Positions 34,621-45,590 of a stretch of DNA of 64,000 bases are shown one piece after another (positions within the stretch are counted from its first letter, which is position 1; each line of letters starts with the position of its first letter). The DNA lies in the NCBI GenBank assembly GCA_035222895.1, contig JAVYIG010004996.1, positions 82,846 to 146,845 on the forward strand, written 5' to 3'. Source of the stretch: Strongylocentrotus droebachiensis (Eukaryota > Echinodermata > Echinoidea > Camarodonta > Strongylocentrotidae). Under the pieces are notes generated by a model that made no database searches, was not told the DNA's origin, and saw only the letters and a program-made list of their open reading frames with translations. A program made the position numbers and the translations under genes.

Positions 34621-34738
34621 GGGGCTTTAAGGCAATGTGACGTCCTTTTAAGGCACTGCCGGGCACTGCCAGTGTCATAACAGGATGTCGCACGTAGCAG
34701 TCCACTATGCCGGCGTGAAAATCTAAAAGTCCCTATTA
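34621..34738. mobile_element. Palindromic MITE, copy 3, left arm lost
   Basis: Keeps TTAAGGCAATGTGACGTCC, the centre and the right arm to AATCTAAAAGTCCCTA; the outer left arm is missing. Confidence 0.75.
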
Positions 34739-34817
34739 TGACACTGCTGATATTACTACTACTACCACCACTCCGTGGTAAGAAGGAAGTAAGCGAATGA
34801 ACAGGAAGGCAATGACG

Positions 34818-34818
34818 A

Positions 34819-34880
<62 letters not shown>
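34818..34880. repeat. (GA)n microsatellite
   Basis: Near-continuous GAGAGA with a few A interruptions. Confidence 0.95.
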
Positions 34881-34883
<3 letters not shown>

Positions 34884-34889
34884 GACCCT

Positions 34890-37160
34890 GGTTCAAATTC
34901 AGTTTTCTTTGAATAATTAATCCCGGTATTGATCATCATTTATCTGCCAATTTGGTGATTGCCGTGTGACGCTACATTACATGAAGTAGCACAGTGCCGT
35001 TTATTGTCATCAAAATGTTCAAATAGCAATGTAGAGACGATGAACGAAATAAGAGTTAATTTTCAACGTCGTTAATCGTGAAAGCGTTCATTTCTATATA
35101 TCTCTGCTAGATAATCGAATGGAATCAACTGTAAAACGTTATTATCATGAGTCTTGAAATATTAATTTGCTATTAGTATTAAAGGGGAATTAACCTCTCG
35201 ACTATGAAGCATTATCATGACATAGAGAGTAAAAGAACGTTTCATTTAATATAAAAGCAGTGCTGTAGGCCAAATAATATCGCCAAGGAAGACCAACAGA
35301 TATATAGACATGTACACAATATACGTACCAAATGCCACAGATGAAACGTATAGAAAAGCTCTGAAGCAACTCAACCACAGTACGAAATATGTAGCCACTC
35401 AGCATGTCCATCATATTCTTGCTATACACCATAGAAAACTCCCCAATCATTATAAATGTGACGACAAGCTCTACTATTAATATTCACTGTGTCCCACTCA
35501 AACGTTGAAGACGTAAAGCAAAACCCATCAATAATGAGGGAGAGTATTCACTGTGTCCTACTCCAATAGAAAACATACAGCACTATAATTATGGCACTGG
35601 TTTGTTTAAACTATGACCAAATAGCTAAATGGCCCTTTAAGAGCCTGAAACTTTACACATAAGTAAAAAGATTTATAAATCAGTTACAAATTTTTCTTGT
35701 AGCGTGGACGTAGATTGACATCCCATAACTTAATGAAATGTTTCAAAATTGCTTTATGTACATGAGGTATACCTGAACAGCAAATTGTTCACGGAATTTT
35801 GTAACAAAATTGACATACCATTTTGGTTGGAGCCAAAACAAATATATAGCCACAAACAATATGTTTGTTTTCTTTTGATTTATTAGGATGGGTGGATCTT
35901 AAAGAAAGTTAACAGTAATCTGAATCAACTCCTGTAGTTTGATGGAACAGTGCAATTGAAAATGGTGTTTCGGACGTTACATTTTCCTTAAACAATGTAG
36001 ACCCTCATTTAACCCACTAGAACAATAAGTTAATGAGATTGTATATGGTTTGAATAAGCTGATTCGTTACTCCAAGTGATTAAAATAAAATAAAATATGA
36101 TTTAATTATAGTAGCGCTTATATTAGAAATATATTCAAAATCTAAAAAAAGTTGTCTCATTTTCCGTAAACACTTTTGTAACGTCCGAAACAATTTTCAT
36201 TTTTGAAGTAGCAGAACAAATATGAACTGCAGGACCTATATATCCTAAAATTGTGTTAACATCTCATGGCAGCTACCCTCCAAAACAAAGAAATTTGCAA
36301 AACGTTATTACAATACTATTTTATAGTTAAAAACAATTTTCTGTTAACAGTTGTCACGTTCGAAACAAATCTAATGTCCGAAACAAAAAATACCAATTAA
36401 ATGATGATAATCCATATTTTAGGGTATCTGGAGTGAATAAATCATTATGAAATAAGTTATTATAAGTCAAAACACATGTCAAAACACAAATGAGGTCTTT
36501 AAAATCCAATAATTGTTTGTAAGCACAAGAAGCCGGTGTTTCGGACGTTACATAATTTCATTGTTGCCACATAGTTTGCAAGTTTCAGTTAATTTTCGAT
36601 CATATGTGCAAGTTACGATTTCACATTGCACACTCCTGTTAAAAACATTGTTTTGATAATTTGCTTTAGATTTAAATATAAAAATATTGAAAAATATGAT
36701 GCAATTTTTTTTCCCGTAAAATATCTAAATTTTCTCCAAAATTGACTTATGAAAAAAAAGTGGGGGGGGGGGGGGCAAAACCACCCACCCCACTTCCGGC
36801 GCACATAGATTGCAATGAAATATCCAATTTCAAGCTATAGGTAGCAGCTCTGAAGGTGTAGAAATTCTGGACAAGTACGACAAGCAATGCAATGTGATTA
36901 TTATGGCTGTTATGGCTGAGAACGGTCGTGAGAAACAACACGGAGAAAATTCTGGTTCGCACGTGCGCAGATTGATTATTTTGCTCGATTACTCGTCTTA
37001 GCCTTCCGTCGTGTTTGCAAAAGCACTCTAGTCATGGTTACAAATGAAGACGGGAGCATATACAGGACTCGGTTGAGTGATTTCTCCCGTCCTCTTTGCC
37101 TTCCGTCGCGTTGCTAAAGCGCCCTTATTACAGCAGGGAAACGCACGTACGCATTAGCAG
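34890..37160. other. Intergenic DNA; repeated GTTTCGGACGTTAC motif
   Basis: No gene supported. GTTTCGGACGTTAC or its reverse complement GTAACGTCCGAAAC occurs at about 35966, 36178, 36357 (variant), 36374 (variant) and 36538. A G run with the GCGCCGGAAGT family is at 36760-36810 (minus). A TAAAATAAAATAAAATATGA tail-like stretch is at 36085. Confidence 0.5.
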
Positions 37161-37168
37161 TCGAATAC

Positions 37169-37497
37169 CGTATTCGGACACCTATCCCCTGGACATCCAC
37201 CCCATGATAACCAACCCCAGTCAACTACCCCTAGGACAACTACTCCCTAGGGCAACCACTCTCTAGGACGACTACCCCCAGAACAACTACCCCTAGGATA
37301 GTTGTCCGGGGGGTAGTTGCCCGAGAGGATGGTTGCCGTAGGGGGTAGTTGTCCTAGGGGGTAGTTATCTGGGGGTAGTTTTCATGGGGTAGTAGTCCTA
37401 GAGGAAGGTTGCCCTAGGGGGTAGTTGTCCTAGGGGGTAGTTGACTGGGGTGGGTATCCGGGGGTTGAATGTCCAGGGGGTAGGTATCCTAGAACCG
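37169..37497. mobile_element. TU-like foldback element, 329 bp, 8-bp TSD
   Basis: Flanked by TCGAATAC at 37161-37168 and 37498-37505. Ends ACCTATCCCCTGGACATCC and GTCCAGGGGGTAGGTATCC are inverted. Both arms are arrays of a 15-16 bp motif (CTAGGGGGTAGTTGTC on the right, its reverse complement on the left), meeting near 37300. Outer domains of short tandem repeats plus an 8-bp TSD are the hallmark of the sea urchin TU elements; that relationship is inference. A partial relative is at 56405-56590. Confidence 0.85.
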
Positions 37498-37505
37498 TCG
37501 AATAC

Positions 37506-38609
37506 ATGCGATACGTCACAGAACGGGCTGTGTGCGAACACAATGGCGACGTTTTGAAAATCCTCAAAACCGCGAAAGACGAAGGTTTCTAAAGAAGAGT
37601 TTGATAATCTTTCAAATGGCCTACAAACTAAAATTAACATGTAGTTTGAGGTTAATTCTCCTTTAAAGAGCAGCAATGGCCAACGATTGTCGCTAAATTT
37701 CACCAATTACTGATCAGATTGCTTTCCTTTTTCGAAAAAAGGGAAAGTATTTTCCTACTGTGTGTTTCTTCCCATGTTCACGCACAGAGGATTGCTAGCC
37801 TTCAAGCAACAAAGGGTTGCCACTCAAATGTCCATTTTATCGGGTATTATAGTGTTTCCACTATTAAACGGTTATATTTTGGTGACATGACGCAAACCCT
37901 CGATCAGATAACCTTTGACCCTATTCTGACTGAGGGGCATTTTGGCCTACCGCCCCCACACAAAATCCACGACGGCCGCGAACCTGCTTTAGATTCAGAC
38001 TTGTCTTTCCTCTACTTTTTCTTTTTAAGTGCCTCGAAGCTGTGAGACCAATTTGCAAAATTGGACAATCCTTTGCAAGACCACATACCGGGCTAAATAT
38101 TTAACGAAAATTTATATTTTGCATACATTTGTGTACAAAATACATATTTTCCTAAATTGCTGTATAACACTGCAAATCGTGTATTTTTATTTCTTCTCTT
38201 GATCTCGCATGTCTTGAAATTGTCAAGATACATTTCTGATAAAACAAAAAATAAATTTGAAAAGAATGAGGAAAAACAGTTAAATTCTCGTTAAAAAAAC
38301 CCTAAAAACTAAAGTTTTCAATGCATTTTCAGTTTTTATCTAAATTTGGACGATAGGGCCAACTGTGTTGAGACGGGTTGTATTAAAATATTGGCATAAT
38401 GCGCTATGCATGGCCGCGCTCATCCATAGCTATCGCACGCTCGCACCCACTGGACTCGAGTGCGGCGTGTTAAAACTTATGACCTGTGCAAATACGTCGA
38501 TCTAGTATAATTATCTTGGGGTCGGGTTTCGGCTAATTAGGGTATAGATCGCTATTTTACTCGGGGGGGGGGGGGGGGGTCCAGTTTCATAGACATTTTC
38601 TTGACAGTG
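37506..38609. other. Intergenic DNA, nothing recognised
   Basis: A short frame at 37719-38045 begins with poly-Phe/Lys-like sequence and has no known motif. A G run lies at 38563-38578. Confidence 0.45.
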
Positions 38610-39167
38610 AGTTAACACCACAAATAAAACTGTACTGTGCTTTAGTATTTAAGCCCCATTTTTTAGCAGGGCTAGCATCACATTTTTATTTTATTTTCTA
38701 TTCTTCTGTTGTTGTTGTTTTTTTTTGTGTTTTTTTTTTTTGGGGGGGGGAGGGGGGCGGGGGTGGTAGGGTTGAAGTCTCATATGTTCACTCTACATTC
38801 ATGATACTTATCTAGATATGGAAAGCAGGCTGAGGATTATATTGTGTGTTCTACATTGAAGGTTTTCAAAGAGTGGAACAAATTTCACATTTATATGGAA
38901 ATGTATATAATATATATGTACATAGTGTCCCACACGTTACCAAATTGTCCCATGCGTTACCACAGGTAAAACATATATTTTGTTAATTAGATAAACCTGA
39001 ACCAACCTCTTTGCTATGGAATTGGCATGTCCCAAGGTAACTCAGAACTTGTTAAAGTTTCACTCAAATTCGATGTCGCATCTGTAAGTAATTGAAACAT
39101 ATTATCTTCAAAAAGTAACGCGTGGGAAATGCAAATTGTGGAACATCCCTCATTTTGGTATTCAGTT
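38610..39167. repeat. 558-bp tandem duplication, unit 1
   Basis: From AGTTAACACCACAAATAAAA to ATCCCTCATTTTGGTATTC. Includes a T/G homopolymer stretch and ACACGTTACCAAATTGTCCC. Nearly identical to unit 2 after removing the MITE at 39611-39979. Confidence 0.9.
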
Positions 39168-40099
39168 AGTTAACACCACAAATAAAACTGTACTGTGCTT
39201 TAGTATTTAAGCCCCATTGTTTAGCAGGGCTAGCATCACATTTTTATTTTATTTTCTATTCTTCTGTTGTTGTTGTTTTTTTTGTTTTTTTTTTGGGGGG
39301 GGGGGAGGGGGGCGGGGGTGGTAGGGTTGAAGTCTCATATGTTCACTCTACATTCATGATACTTATCTAGATATGGAAAGCAGGCTGAGGATTATATTGT
39401 GTGTTCTACATTGAAGGTTTTCAAAGAGTGGAACAAATTTCACATTTATATGGAAATGTATATAATATATATGTACATAGTGTCCCACACGTTACCAAAT
39501 TGTCCCATGCGTTACCACAGGTAAAACATATATTTTGTTAATTAGATAAACCTGACCCAACCTCTTTGCTATGGAATTGGCATGTCCCAAGGTAACTCAG
39601 AACTTGTTAAAGGTAAAGACCAGTAATGGTCATGCGATTGCATTGTGAAAGAAACGTTGTGGAATCGATCAGAAAAGGTTGATCATCTAGCATATCTAGC
39701 ATCTGCAAGGTTCTGGAATCATCAAAATGATAAGAAATTTGGCTCATTCTTCGTAAAGTTACAAGCACTATACACAGAAAGATGTATATGGGACTACCCT
39801 ATCTCTCTCACCAGACCATGAGAGAAATAAATTTACCAAATATATGAATTAGTAGGCGGTTTCCCGGCAAATTTGTTATCATCATGTATTAGTCAAAACA
39901 TATTCTTTCACATGATTGGTAATGAGAGCTTCCATTTCATTTTTTGAAATTGGGGCGTTGCCAATACTGGTCTTTACCTTTAAAGTTTCACTCAAATTCG
40001 ATGTCGCATCTGTAAGTAATTGAAACATAATTATTATCTTCAAAAAGTAACGCGTGGGAAATGCAAATTGTGGAACATCCCTCATTTTGGTATTCAGTT
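39168..40099. repeat. 558-bp tandem duplication, unit 2, with MITE insert
   Basis: Same order of sequence as unit 1 with only a few substitutions and homopolymer changes, split by the 369-bp insert. Non-coding. Confidence 0.9.
39611..39979. mobile_element. 369-bp MITE with TTAA target duplication
   Basis: Ends AGGTAAAGACCAGTA and TACTGGTCTTTACCT, with TTAA on both sides (39607-39610; 39980-39983). Unit 1 of the duplication shows the empty site CTTGTTAAAGTTTC. TTAA targets are used by piggyBac and Kolobok; the AGG terminus does not match the usual piggyBac CCY, so Kolobok-like is the better guess. Confidence 0.88.
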
Positions 40100-40748
40100 A
40101 GTTGACGAACAGAAAATCCTAATGTGAATGACCTACCCCCTATGCAATATGTCCCTGCACTTTGTTTATAATCTCTATTAAAAACTATTGAAATACATTA
40201 TAATGGGATGATGTATTTTGTAATGTCCTACGCGTTACCATTACTCGTAGCTGTATATGCTGATGATTTTGTCATATAGGCATCAGGTAGGGATATCCTT
40301 CAAATATCTAGCAAACTTCAGGAATACCTGAATAGGCTCCAGACTTGGTTTCGCAGATGGGGATTTCGGCTTTCGGCTGATAAGACAGTCCCTATATTTT
40401 TTACAAAAAGTACAATGAATCTCTCACCACCGCAAGTAGAATTAGACGGGAATAAAGTGCCCTTCCAGAATACTCATCATTTTCTGGGGGTAACTTTTGA
40501 TAAGAAATTGACCTGGAAGCCACACGTGGAAAATGTTGTAAAGAGATGTAAAAGAAAATTGAATATCCTAAGATGTTTAACGGGAACTAAATGGGGGAGC
40601 TCTTCTAAATCCCTCGTAAAGGTTTACAGGGCATTCATAAGATCCTTACTCGACTATGGATGTGAGGCTTACGATAGCGCTACTACCACCACAAAAAAGG
40701 CACTTGATTCGGTGCAATACCAGGCGCTACGGATTTGTGCGGGAGGAC

Positions 40749-41345
40749 TGTTACACCCACAAATGTAATAACTCCCACAAATGTAATAACGCCCACAAAT
40801 GTAATAACACTTTACCCACAAATGTAACAACACCCACAAATGTAATAACACTTTACCCACAAATGTAATAATTTCACCCACAAATGTAATAACCACTTTA
40901 CCCACAAATGTAATAATTTTGAATCACCCACAAATGTAATAATGACTTTACCCACAAATGTAATAAATTTGAAGTGATATTTTGAATCACCCACAAATGT
41001 AATAATGACTTTACCCACAAATGTAATAAATTTGAGGGGATATTTTGTCGAATTTAATACTAAAACCCTGTAATAAAGCATGTGTATAGCGCGTAGTCTT
41101 TGCTCCAGACCCGGTTATTTAAAAAAAAATAAAAAATCTTCAAAACTAAGACCCCACCATCTTCCAAACTAAGACCCGGTAATAAAGCATGGGTTTAGAG
41201 CGTAGTTTTTCTTCCAGACCCGGTTATTTCAAAACTTTTTAAAAATCTTCAAAACTAAGACCCCATCATCTTATTCCTGTGGAAGAACATAATTATTGAG
41301 CGTAGTTTTTCCTCCAGACCCGGTTTTTCAAAAGTTAAAAAAACA

Positions 41346-41377
<32 letters not shown>

Positions 41378-41812
41378 AAAAAACTTTTAAACTAAGACCC
41401 CTCCATCTTCCAAATTAAGACCCGGTAATAAAGCATGGGATTAGAACGTAGTCTTTACTTCAGACTCGGTTATTTAAAAAAATCTTCAAACTAAGACCTC
41501 TCCATCTCATTCCTGTGGAATAACATGGGTATAGAGCGTAGTCTTTCCTCCAGACCCGGTTATTTCAAAGGAAATAGAAATTTAAACAAATCTTCGAAAC
41601 TAAGACCCACCATCTTATTCCTCTTTTTTTTTAATTTAAAAATAAATTACATTATTACATATGTGGATACAACACGTCAAAAATAAATGATTGGTCGGCG
41701 GTCACACGAACTGACGAATCAGTCAAAATGGTCCATATATATAACACACAGAGGAGGGACCGATTCGATGGTTCGTTGACCGTCGACGATTTCTTAATTA
41801 TGTAAATATTCT
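40749..41812. repeat. Left inverted arm of the Ginger-like element
   Basis: The first 300 bp are a CCCACAAATGTAATAA array with AATAATTTCACC / TAATGACTTTACC spacers. Then come at least four AGACCCGGTTATTTCAAA / ACTAAGACCCC modules, then unique sequence to ATGTAAATATTCT. Confidence 0.9.
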
Positions 41813-42867
41813 AACGCCCAAAAATATCCTGAAATTCAATGTTCGTAGAAAAAAAAGTAATTGAATAAGTGACCTTAAATGTATTTAAATATTGACGCTG
41901 ATTGTTTTATGCATGTGATTATGAAATATGTTCACGATATGTAACATATATTTATATATATATATGTACGCTATTAGTGACATTAAAACGTTGGATTGCG
42001 ATGTTATATTTTCATGAGTGCGTGAATGAATTATGAACGTATCAATTACTTATACTGAAGACTACCAATTGGTACGCGGTACACGGTGTGAATTTATGAG
42101 AACGAAATTTATTCAAAGGCAAATACAAACAAAACACATTTATATTACAGTTTTCCCTACTTCTGAAACACTCAAGCAGCTATATAAACAAGAACAAGTC
42201 TGAAATGATAATCGGTTAACAAGCAAATAACAACGCATACTTTCATATAACAAATCATAAATAGCTGTATAACGAGATCGCGCGAAACATATTTGCATGT
42301 TTTGAATGAACGATTGCAGAACCCTTTGACTGATAAAATATCTATATACTCTCTCAATCAATGTGAGTAAATTGCAGAGGTTATGGTTTTATAGTATTAA
42401 ATGCAATGATGGATACATAGATTTTGTAAGATAGAAAGTATTTTATTCCAAACGAATGAAGAGGTTGTTTCATTAATATACAGACGGTAACAGAACCGAA
42501 ATAATTATTATGTATAAAAAGGTGGAGTAACTCACATGTCTTTTACAAGCAAACAAGGTTATAATTTGGGCAATATTGAACCTGATAACATCAACTGAAC
42601 TTGATATAAAACGCAAACAACCTAACACGTGACAATTCTTCTAAGCTAGGAAAAACAAGAGAACAAGATGCCGAAATACAAAATGTACCTGGCTTTCTGT
42701 AACTTAGTATTCGTCCATATAAAACTACTTAACACGTACAACTCTAAAAGTTTTTCAGTAATACTTTTCAGATGCTTTAAGAGTAGACGGAGTTGAAATG
42801 AAGTATGACTGATCAAAATGAAATAATAATTTTAATTATACAATGAGATAAAGAATATTAACAACCT

Positions 42868-43165
42868 TTACCTGATCGGTATGTTTGGTACATTAAGTTT
42901 TTTTTCCTGGGATCTAATCGTTCTTTTGTTTACACGCTGCGAAGCCTTGTAAGCCTTTCTTCGAACAGCTTGTACATTCTTTTCCCAACCATGGATAGTA
43001 TAGTTTGTTTTTTGACGGGAGATATAATTTTGTTCTGGTTTCCTACCAAAGAAAATCTCGAAAGGAGATTTCCATCCAAGGACCTTTTTCGGGTCCTCGT
43101 TTAGGAGTTTTGTATAAGAGGGAAGCTCTTTAACCCAATTGATACCCTTTTGTTTGTTTACAATA
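42868..43165 (-). pseudogene. C-terminal fragment of a retroviral-type integrase
   Basis: On the minus strand about 98 codons end at a stop at 42868-42870. INWVKELPSYTKLLNEDPK and GWKSPFEIFFGRKPEQNY match the end of the catalytic core of Gypsy/Ginger-type integrases (W-x10-N, then SPFE-x2-FGR), followed by a basic tail (VRRKAYKASQRVNKRT). The acidic catalytic triad is not present. The fragment begins exactly where the inverted arm ends, so an internal deletion fused arm and integrase. The element is therefore non-autonomous. Confidence is high that this is an integrase end, moderate for the Ginger label. Confidence 0.75.
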
Positions 43166-44182
43166 GAATATTTACATGATTAAGAAATGGTCGACGGTCA
43201 ACGAACCATCGAATCGGTCCCTCCTCTGTGTCTTATATATATGGACCATTTTGACTGATTCGTCAGTTCGTGTGACCGCCGACCAATCATTTATTTGTGA
43301 CGTGTTGTATCCACATATGTAATAATGTAATTTATTTTTTAAATGAAAAAAAAGAGGAATAAGATGGTGGGTCTTAGTTTCGAAGATTTGTTTAAATTTA
43401 TATTTCCTTTGAAATAACCGGGTGTGGAGGAAAGACTACGCTCTATACCCATGTTATTCCACAGGAATGAGATGGTGAGGTCTTAGTTTGAAGATTTTTT
43501 TTTTAAATAACCGAGTCTGAAGTAAAGACTACGTTCTAATCCCATGCTTTATTACCGGGTCTTAATTTGGAAGATGGAGGGGTCTTAGTTTAAAAGTTTT
43601 TTTTGTTGTTTTGTTTTGTTTTGTTTTGTTTTTGTTTGTTTTTTAACTTTTGAAAAACCGGGTCTGGAGGAAAGACTACGCTCAATATTTATGTTCTTCC
43701 ATAGGAATAAGATGATGGGGTCTTTGTTTTGAAGATTTTTAAAAAGTTATGAAATAACCGGGTCTGGAAGAAAAACTACGCTCTAAACCCATGCTTTATT
43801 ACCGGGTCTTAGTTTGGAAGATGGTGGGGTCTTAGTTTTGAAGATTTTTTTTTTTTTTTTAAATAACCGGGTCTGGAGCAAAGACTGCGCGCTATACCCA
43901 TGCTTTATTACAGGGTTTTAGTTTTAAATTCGACAAAATATCCCTTTAAATTTATTACATTTGTGGGTAAAGTCATTATTACATTTGTGGGTGATTCAAA
44001 ATATCACTCAAAATTTATTACATTTGTGGGTAAAGTCATTATTACATTTGTGGGTGAAATTATTACATTTGTGGGTAAAGTGTTATTACATTTGTGGGTG
44101 TTGTTACATTTGTGGGTAAAGTGTTATTACATTTGTGGGCGTTATTACATTTGTGGGAGTTATTACATTTGTGGGTGTAACA
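43163..44182. repeat. Right inverted arm of the Ginger-like element
   Basis: Reverse complement of 40749-41812 with scattered differences and unequal homopolymers. The TTATTACATTTGTGGG array fills 43955-44176. Confidence 0.9.
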
Positions 44183-45590
44183 AGGACTACCTCTCACTTC
44201 CCTACAATCATTACAAGTGGAAATGGGAGAATTTCCCTTGGATCTAAGGAGACAAATTGTGTCAAGTAAATATAGACAAAGTATCGAAAGATCCCCAAAC
44301 CACCCATTATCACAAAACATAGGGCCATGTTGGCAATTTGATTATCTAAAGGGAAAAGACTTTCTTAGTAAACCTTTCGGGTATAGAACCCAGAGTAAAC
44401 TAAAAAACTTCATGACAGAAACTGCCGTACCATCCCCATTCCCGCCATGGCTTTTTGAACCCCCACTGGTTTCGACCGAGTTGAGCTCTCGGATTTCAAA
44501 AGCCGACCATCCGAATGAACTACAGCAACAAAGCTTAGAATTGATTAATTCAAAATGGTCGAACCAGTTGCATATATATACAGATGGATCTAAGTTTCCG
44601 GAGAAGGGCCAATGCTCGGCTGCTTTCTATATCCCACACTTTTCTGTACACTAATGTAAAAGATTAGCGAATTTTACCTCATCGTATAGAGCCGAGTTGG
44701 CTGCCATTGTTCTTGCCCTTCAATGGATCGAAGAAACAAACATCTATACAGGTGCAGTCATTTTTAGCGACTGCTTAAGTGCCCTCACAGCCTTGAAACA
44801 TTTTAGTGACGAATCTTTTGTCACAGAAATATTTATAATAACGACCCGATTGATATATAGAGGGATCGAAATCGCTTTGGAATGATTCCAGGCCACTGTG
44901 GGATAGTGGGAAATGAAAAGGCAGACTTCTACGCAAAAAAAGCTCTAACTCAGGAAATTGAAATGCATAATAAATTGACGTTATTTGAAAAGACAAGTTT
45001 AATTTTGTACAGTTCAAAGTTACTTTGGCAAGAAAGGTGGAATGATACCCAATCGGCATTAAAAATCCTTCAGCCAAATGTTATCTCACAATATACTTGT
45101 AAATTGGGAAGAAAAACTGAAACTATTCTTAGGCGACTACGCCTGGGAGTGTCTGGACTCAACCAAGACCTCCTACGTTTGGGCATCCACTCCACAGGTT
45201 TCTGTGACAGCTGTCCAACATTAGAAACGGTCAGACATTTTCTGATAGAATGTCCAAAGTATATAATAGAGAGGGCCATGTTAATGTCAGAAGTTAATAT
45301 TTCCAAGGAAGAGGACATTATGATATGTTTACGAGAAAGTGACTCTCGTGTACAAATGGCAATTGCTCGCTTCGTTTTTAGAACGAAGCGATTATGTAAA
45401 AAGTAAAATCAAAAAGAGATGAAAAACAGAAACCACAATCAATTTGAGCTGAATAGAAGAGAAAATAGGTATTTTGTGTATAACCTTATAGGCCTATTAG
45501 TGTATTGATTATTTGAAGTTTTGATCGTATAGACCTATACCTTATTTAGGCCTCTTTTCATTTAAAAAATAAAAATAAAACAAACAAATA

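Larger units (their letters stand above)
40749..44182 (-). mobile_element. Ginger-like foldback DNA transposon, 3434 bp
   Basis: Ends TGTTACACCC and GGGTGTAACA, flanked by AGGAC at 40744-40748 and 44183-44187. Taking out the element plus one AGGAC rejoins the LINE in one frame (ICAGG then LPLTSLQSLQ), proving the boundaries. Inverted arms of about 1.05 kb have an outer array of CCCACAAATGTAATAA and an inner part with CTCCAGACCCGGTTATTT repeats. The 1.35-kb centre keeps a retroviral-type integrase fragment on the minus strand. TGTNR termini, a 4-5 bp TSD and a Gypsy-like integrase are features described for Ginger transposons; assignment is inference. Confidence 0.85.
40235..45590 (+). mobile_element. 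I-clade-like LINE with RNase H, split by an insertion
   Basis: VYADDFVI (RT catalytic box, near 40252), WFRRWGFRLSADKT, FLGVTFDKKLTWKPHV and YRAFIRSLLDYGCEAYDSA come before the insertion. FPLDLRRQIVSSKYRQSI, then RNase H (IYTDGSK, RAELAAIV, FSDCLSAL, IPGHCGIVGNEKADFYA) and a C-terminal Cys/His motif (CDSCPTLETVRHFLIEC) follow it, ending at TAA 45404-45406. RNase H after RT places it in the I/R1/LOA group. 5'-truncated; nonsense codons near 40276 and 44652 and a frameshift near 44882 make it inactive. The 3' UTR probably runs to about 45590. Confidence 0.88.

Noticed and set aside
40749-44182. LTR retrotransposon because of TG...CA ends and an integrase fragment
   Set aside because: The terminal repeats are inverted, not direct, and no gag, RT, PBS or polypurine tract is present.
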